Part shown: positions 4,966 through 5,771 of the stretch, piece after piece | How the letters are laid out: each line of letters opens with the position of its first letter | Numbering within the stretch: the stretch's first letter is position 1 | Assembly: GCA_025449515.1 (NCBI GenBank) | Contig: JANWJI010000033.1 | Span: 1 to 5,771, forward strand | Direction: 5' to 3' | Length of the DNA stretch: 5,771 nt | From: Nitrososphaeraceae archaeon | Lineage (GTDB): Archaea > Thermoproteota > Nitrososphaeria > Nitrososphaerales > Nitrososphaeraceae | The notes under the pieces: model-generated | Database searches by the model: none | What the model was told of the DNA's origin: nothing | What the model saw: the letters and a program-made list of their open reading frames with translations, nothing else | Made by a program: the position numbers and the translations under genes

Positions 4966-5771
4966 ATGATTTCCCAAGAGACACATACCGATCATAGAAA
5001 GACGTATCCCAAGAAAAAACGATTGATGTTTGAAGAGCTTCAAAAATTACCGAGAGAGTATAATGTTCTTGCATTATCCAAAGTAACCAAGGTCAGAGCA
5101 GCCCAACTGATGATGCTCAGAAAAAAATTTCGGGACTCTATCAGAATTAGAATAATCAAGAACAAGGTTGCCCAGAGAGCATTTGAGAAAATATCAGATA
5201 TCCCGAAGCTTGATGAACTCTCTAAACTTCTCGAAGGCCAGTGCGCATTGATGTTTACTAATATAAACCCGTTCCGGCTGAACCTCATCTTCGATAAGAA
5301 CAAGATATTTTTACCGGCAAAAGAAGGCGATATCGCGTCCGGTGAGATTGTCATTAACGCCGGAAACACAGGAATCAACCCAGGCCCGGTCTTATCCGAG
5401 TTCAAAGAAGCAAATGTACCAACCAAAATAGACCAGGGTACGATATGGGTAGTTAGAGATACACTTGTTGCTAGACCAGGCGATCGATTATCCAGTAAGC
5501 TTGCTTCCCTTATGAGTAAGCTTGGAATTAAGCCAATCGAGGCTGGAATTTCTGTTAATCTAGCAGTCGCAGAGGGCTTGCTACTCCATGACAATGATCT
5601 TCGAATCAATCTCCTAGACTATATAAACGGTCTTGCAAAATGTGTAAGTGAGTCTTTTGCTTTAGCGGCAGAGACTGGTTATGTTACTCCTGAAAATATC
5701 GAATCATTGTTAATGAGAGCGCAGCAAAATTCTATAGCATTGGCCGTGGAGTCTGGGTATTTAACTGATAG
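4966..5771 (+). CDS. rplP0: 50S ribosomal protein L10/P0 (stalk base), 3' end outside the window
   Basis: L10 (acidic P0 in archaea and eukaryotes) anchors several L12/P1 dimers to the ribosome as the stalk that recruits translation factors. The frame is open from the ATG to the window edge, giving 268 residues and no stop. Residues about 10-110 are the rRNA-binding L10 domain: RKTYPKKK at the start, then ALSKVTKVRAAQLMMLRKKF and IKNKVAQRAFEK. Residues about 115-190 are the extra domain specific to archaea and eukaryotes, including NAGNTGINPGPVLSEFKEA near 131-149 and GTIWVVRD. The spine helices for L12 dimers begin near 210, with two similar units (ALAAETGYVTPENIE and ALAVESGYLTD). The acidic C-terminal tip is missing because the window ends. 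The gene begins one base after the rpl1 stop (TGA-G-ATG), so translational coupling is likely. The next gene is probably rpl12, by conserved order. Confidence 0.95.
   Translation, partial: MISQETHTDHRKTYPKKKRLMFEELQKLPREYNVLALSKVTKVRAAQLMMLRKKFRDSIRIRIIKNKVAQRAFEKISDIPKLDELSKLLEGQCALMFTNINPFRLNLIFDKNKIFLPAKEGDIASGEIVINAGNTGINPGPVLSEFKEANVPTKIDQGTIWVVRDTLVARPGDRLSSKLASLMSKLGIKPIEAGISVNLAVAEGLLLHDNDLRINLLDYINGLAKCVSESFALAAETGYVTPENIESLLMRAQQNSIALAVESGYLTD

Noticed and set aside
5040..5609. Minus-strand open frame of 189 codons
   Set aside because: It lies antisense to rplP0, whose product matches the L10/P0 family throughout. The antisense protein is Ser/Leu/Ile-rich without any motif.

Overview
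The window looks like a chromosomal segment of an ammonia-oxidising archaeon, most likely of the Nitrososphaerales (Thaumarchaeota). This rests on four observations. First, the rpl1-rplP0 pair encodes archaeal-type L1 and the long archaeal/eukaryal P0 form of L10. Second, the tRNA-Arg(UCU) gene has a short intron at the archaeal 37/38 position, with a bulge-helix fold for the splicing endonuclease. Third, archaeal TATA boxes lie about 25-35 bases before most starts, and Shine-Dalgarno sites are mostly absent. Fourth, a membrane-anchored blue-copper protein sits beside a class III polyhydroxyalkanoate (PHA) synthase. The DNA is AT-rich apart from the tRNA, which would suit a low-GC soil lineage such as Nitrosocosmicus, but that placement is inference.

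Left part (1-910): an N-terminally anchored cupredoxin with an amicyanin-like Cys-x2-His-x2-Met copper loop. It converges on a small minus-strand protein that may have an arrestin/Spo0M-like beta-sandwich fold. The two stop codons are about 40 bp apart, with a hairpin between them.

Middle (1081-3829): an apparent PHA locus. On the plus strand are an alpha/beta hydrolase with a complete Ser107-Asp225-His252 triad and a 100-residue protein joining an amphipathic, phasin-like helix to an AbrB/SpoVT swapped-hairpin domain. Converging from the minus strand is PhaC. Its Cys166, Asp319 and His348 keep exactly the spacing of the well-studied Allochromatium vinosum class III enzyme. PhaC has an unusually long leader of about 265 bases that holds an 85-codon frame, in frame with phaC and separated from it by one TAG. 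No conventional PhaE is visible. The inference is that the AbrB/phasin-like protein and the hydrolase serve PHA granule control or turnover.

Right part (3830-5771): a divergent intergenic region of about 290 bases with promoters facing both ways and a repeat element beside the tRNA TATA box. Then come the intron-containing tRNA-Arg gene, rpl1, and rplP0 one base after the rpl1 stop. rplP0 runs off the end of the window. No rpl11 lies immediately upstream of rpl1; the tRNA takes that place.

No mobile element, CRISPR array or rRNA gene was seen.
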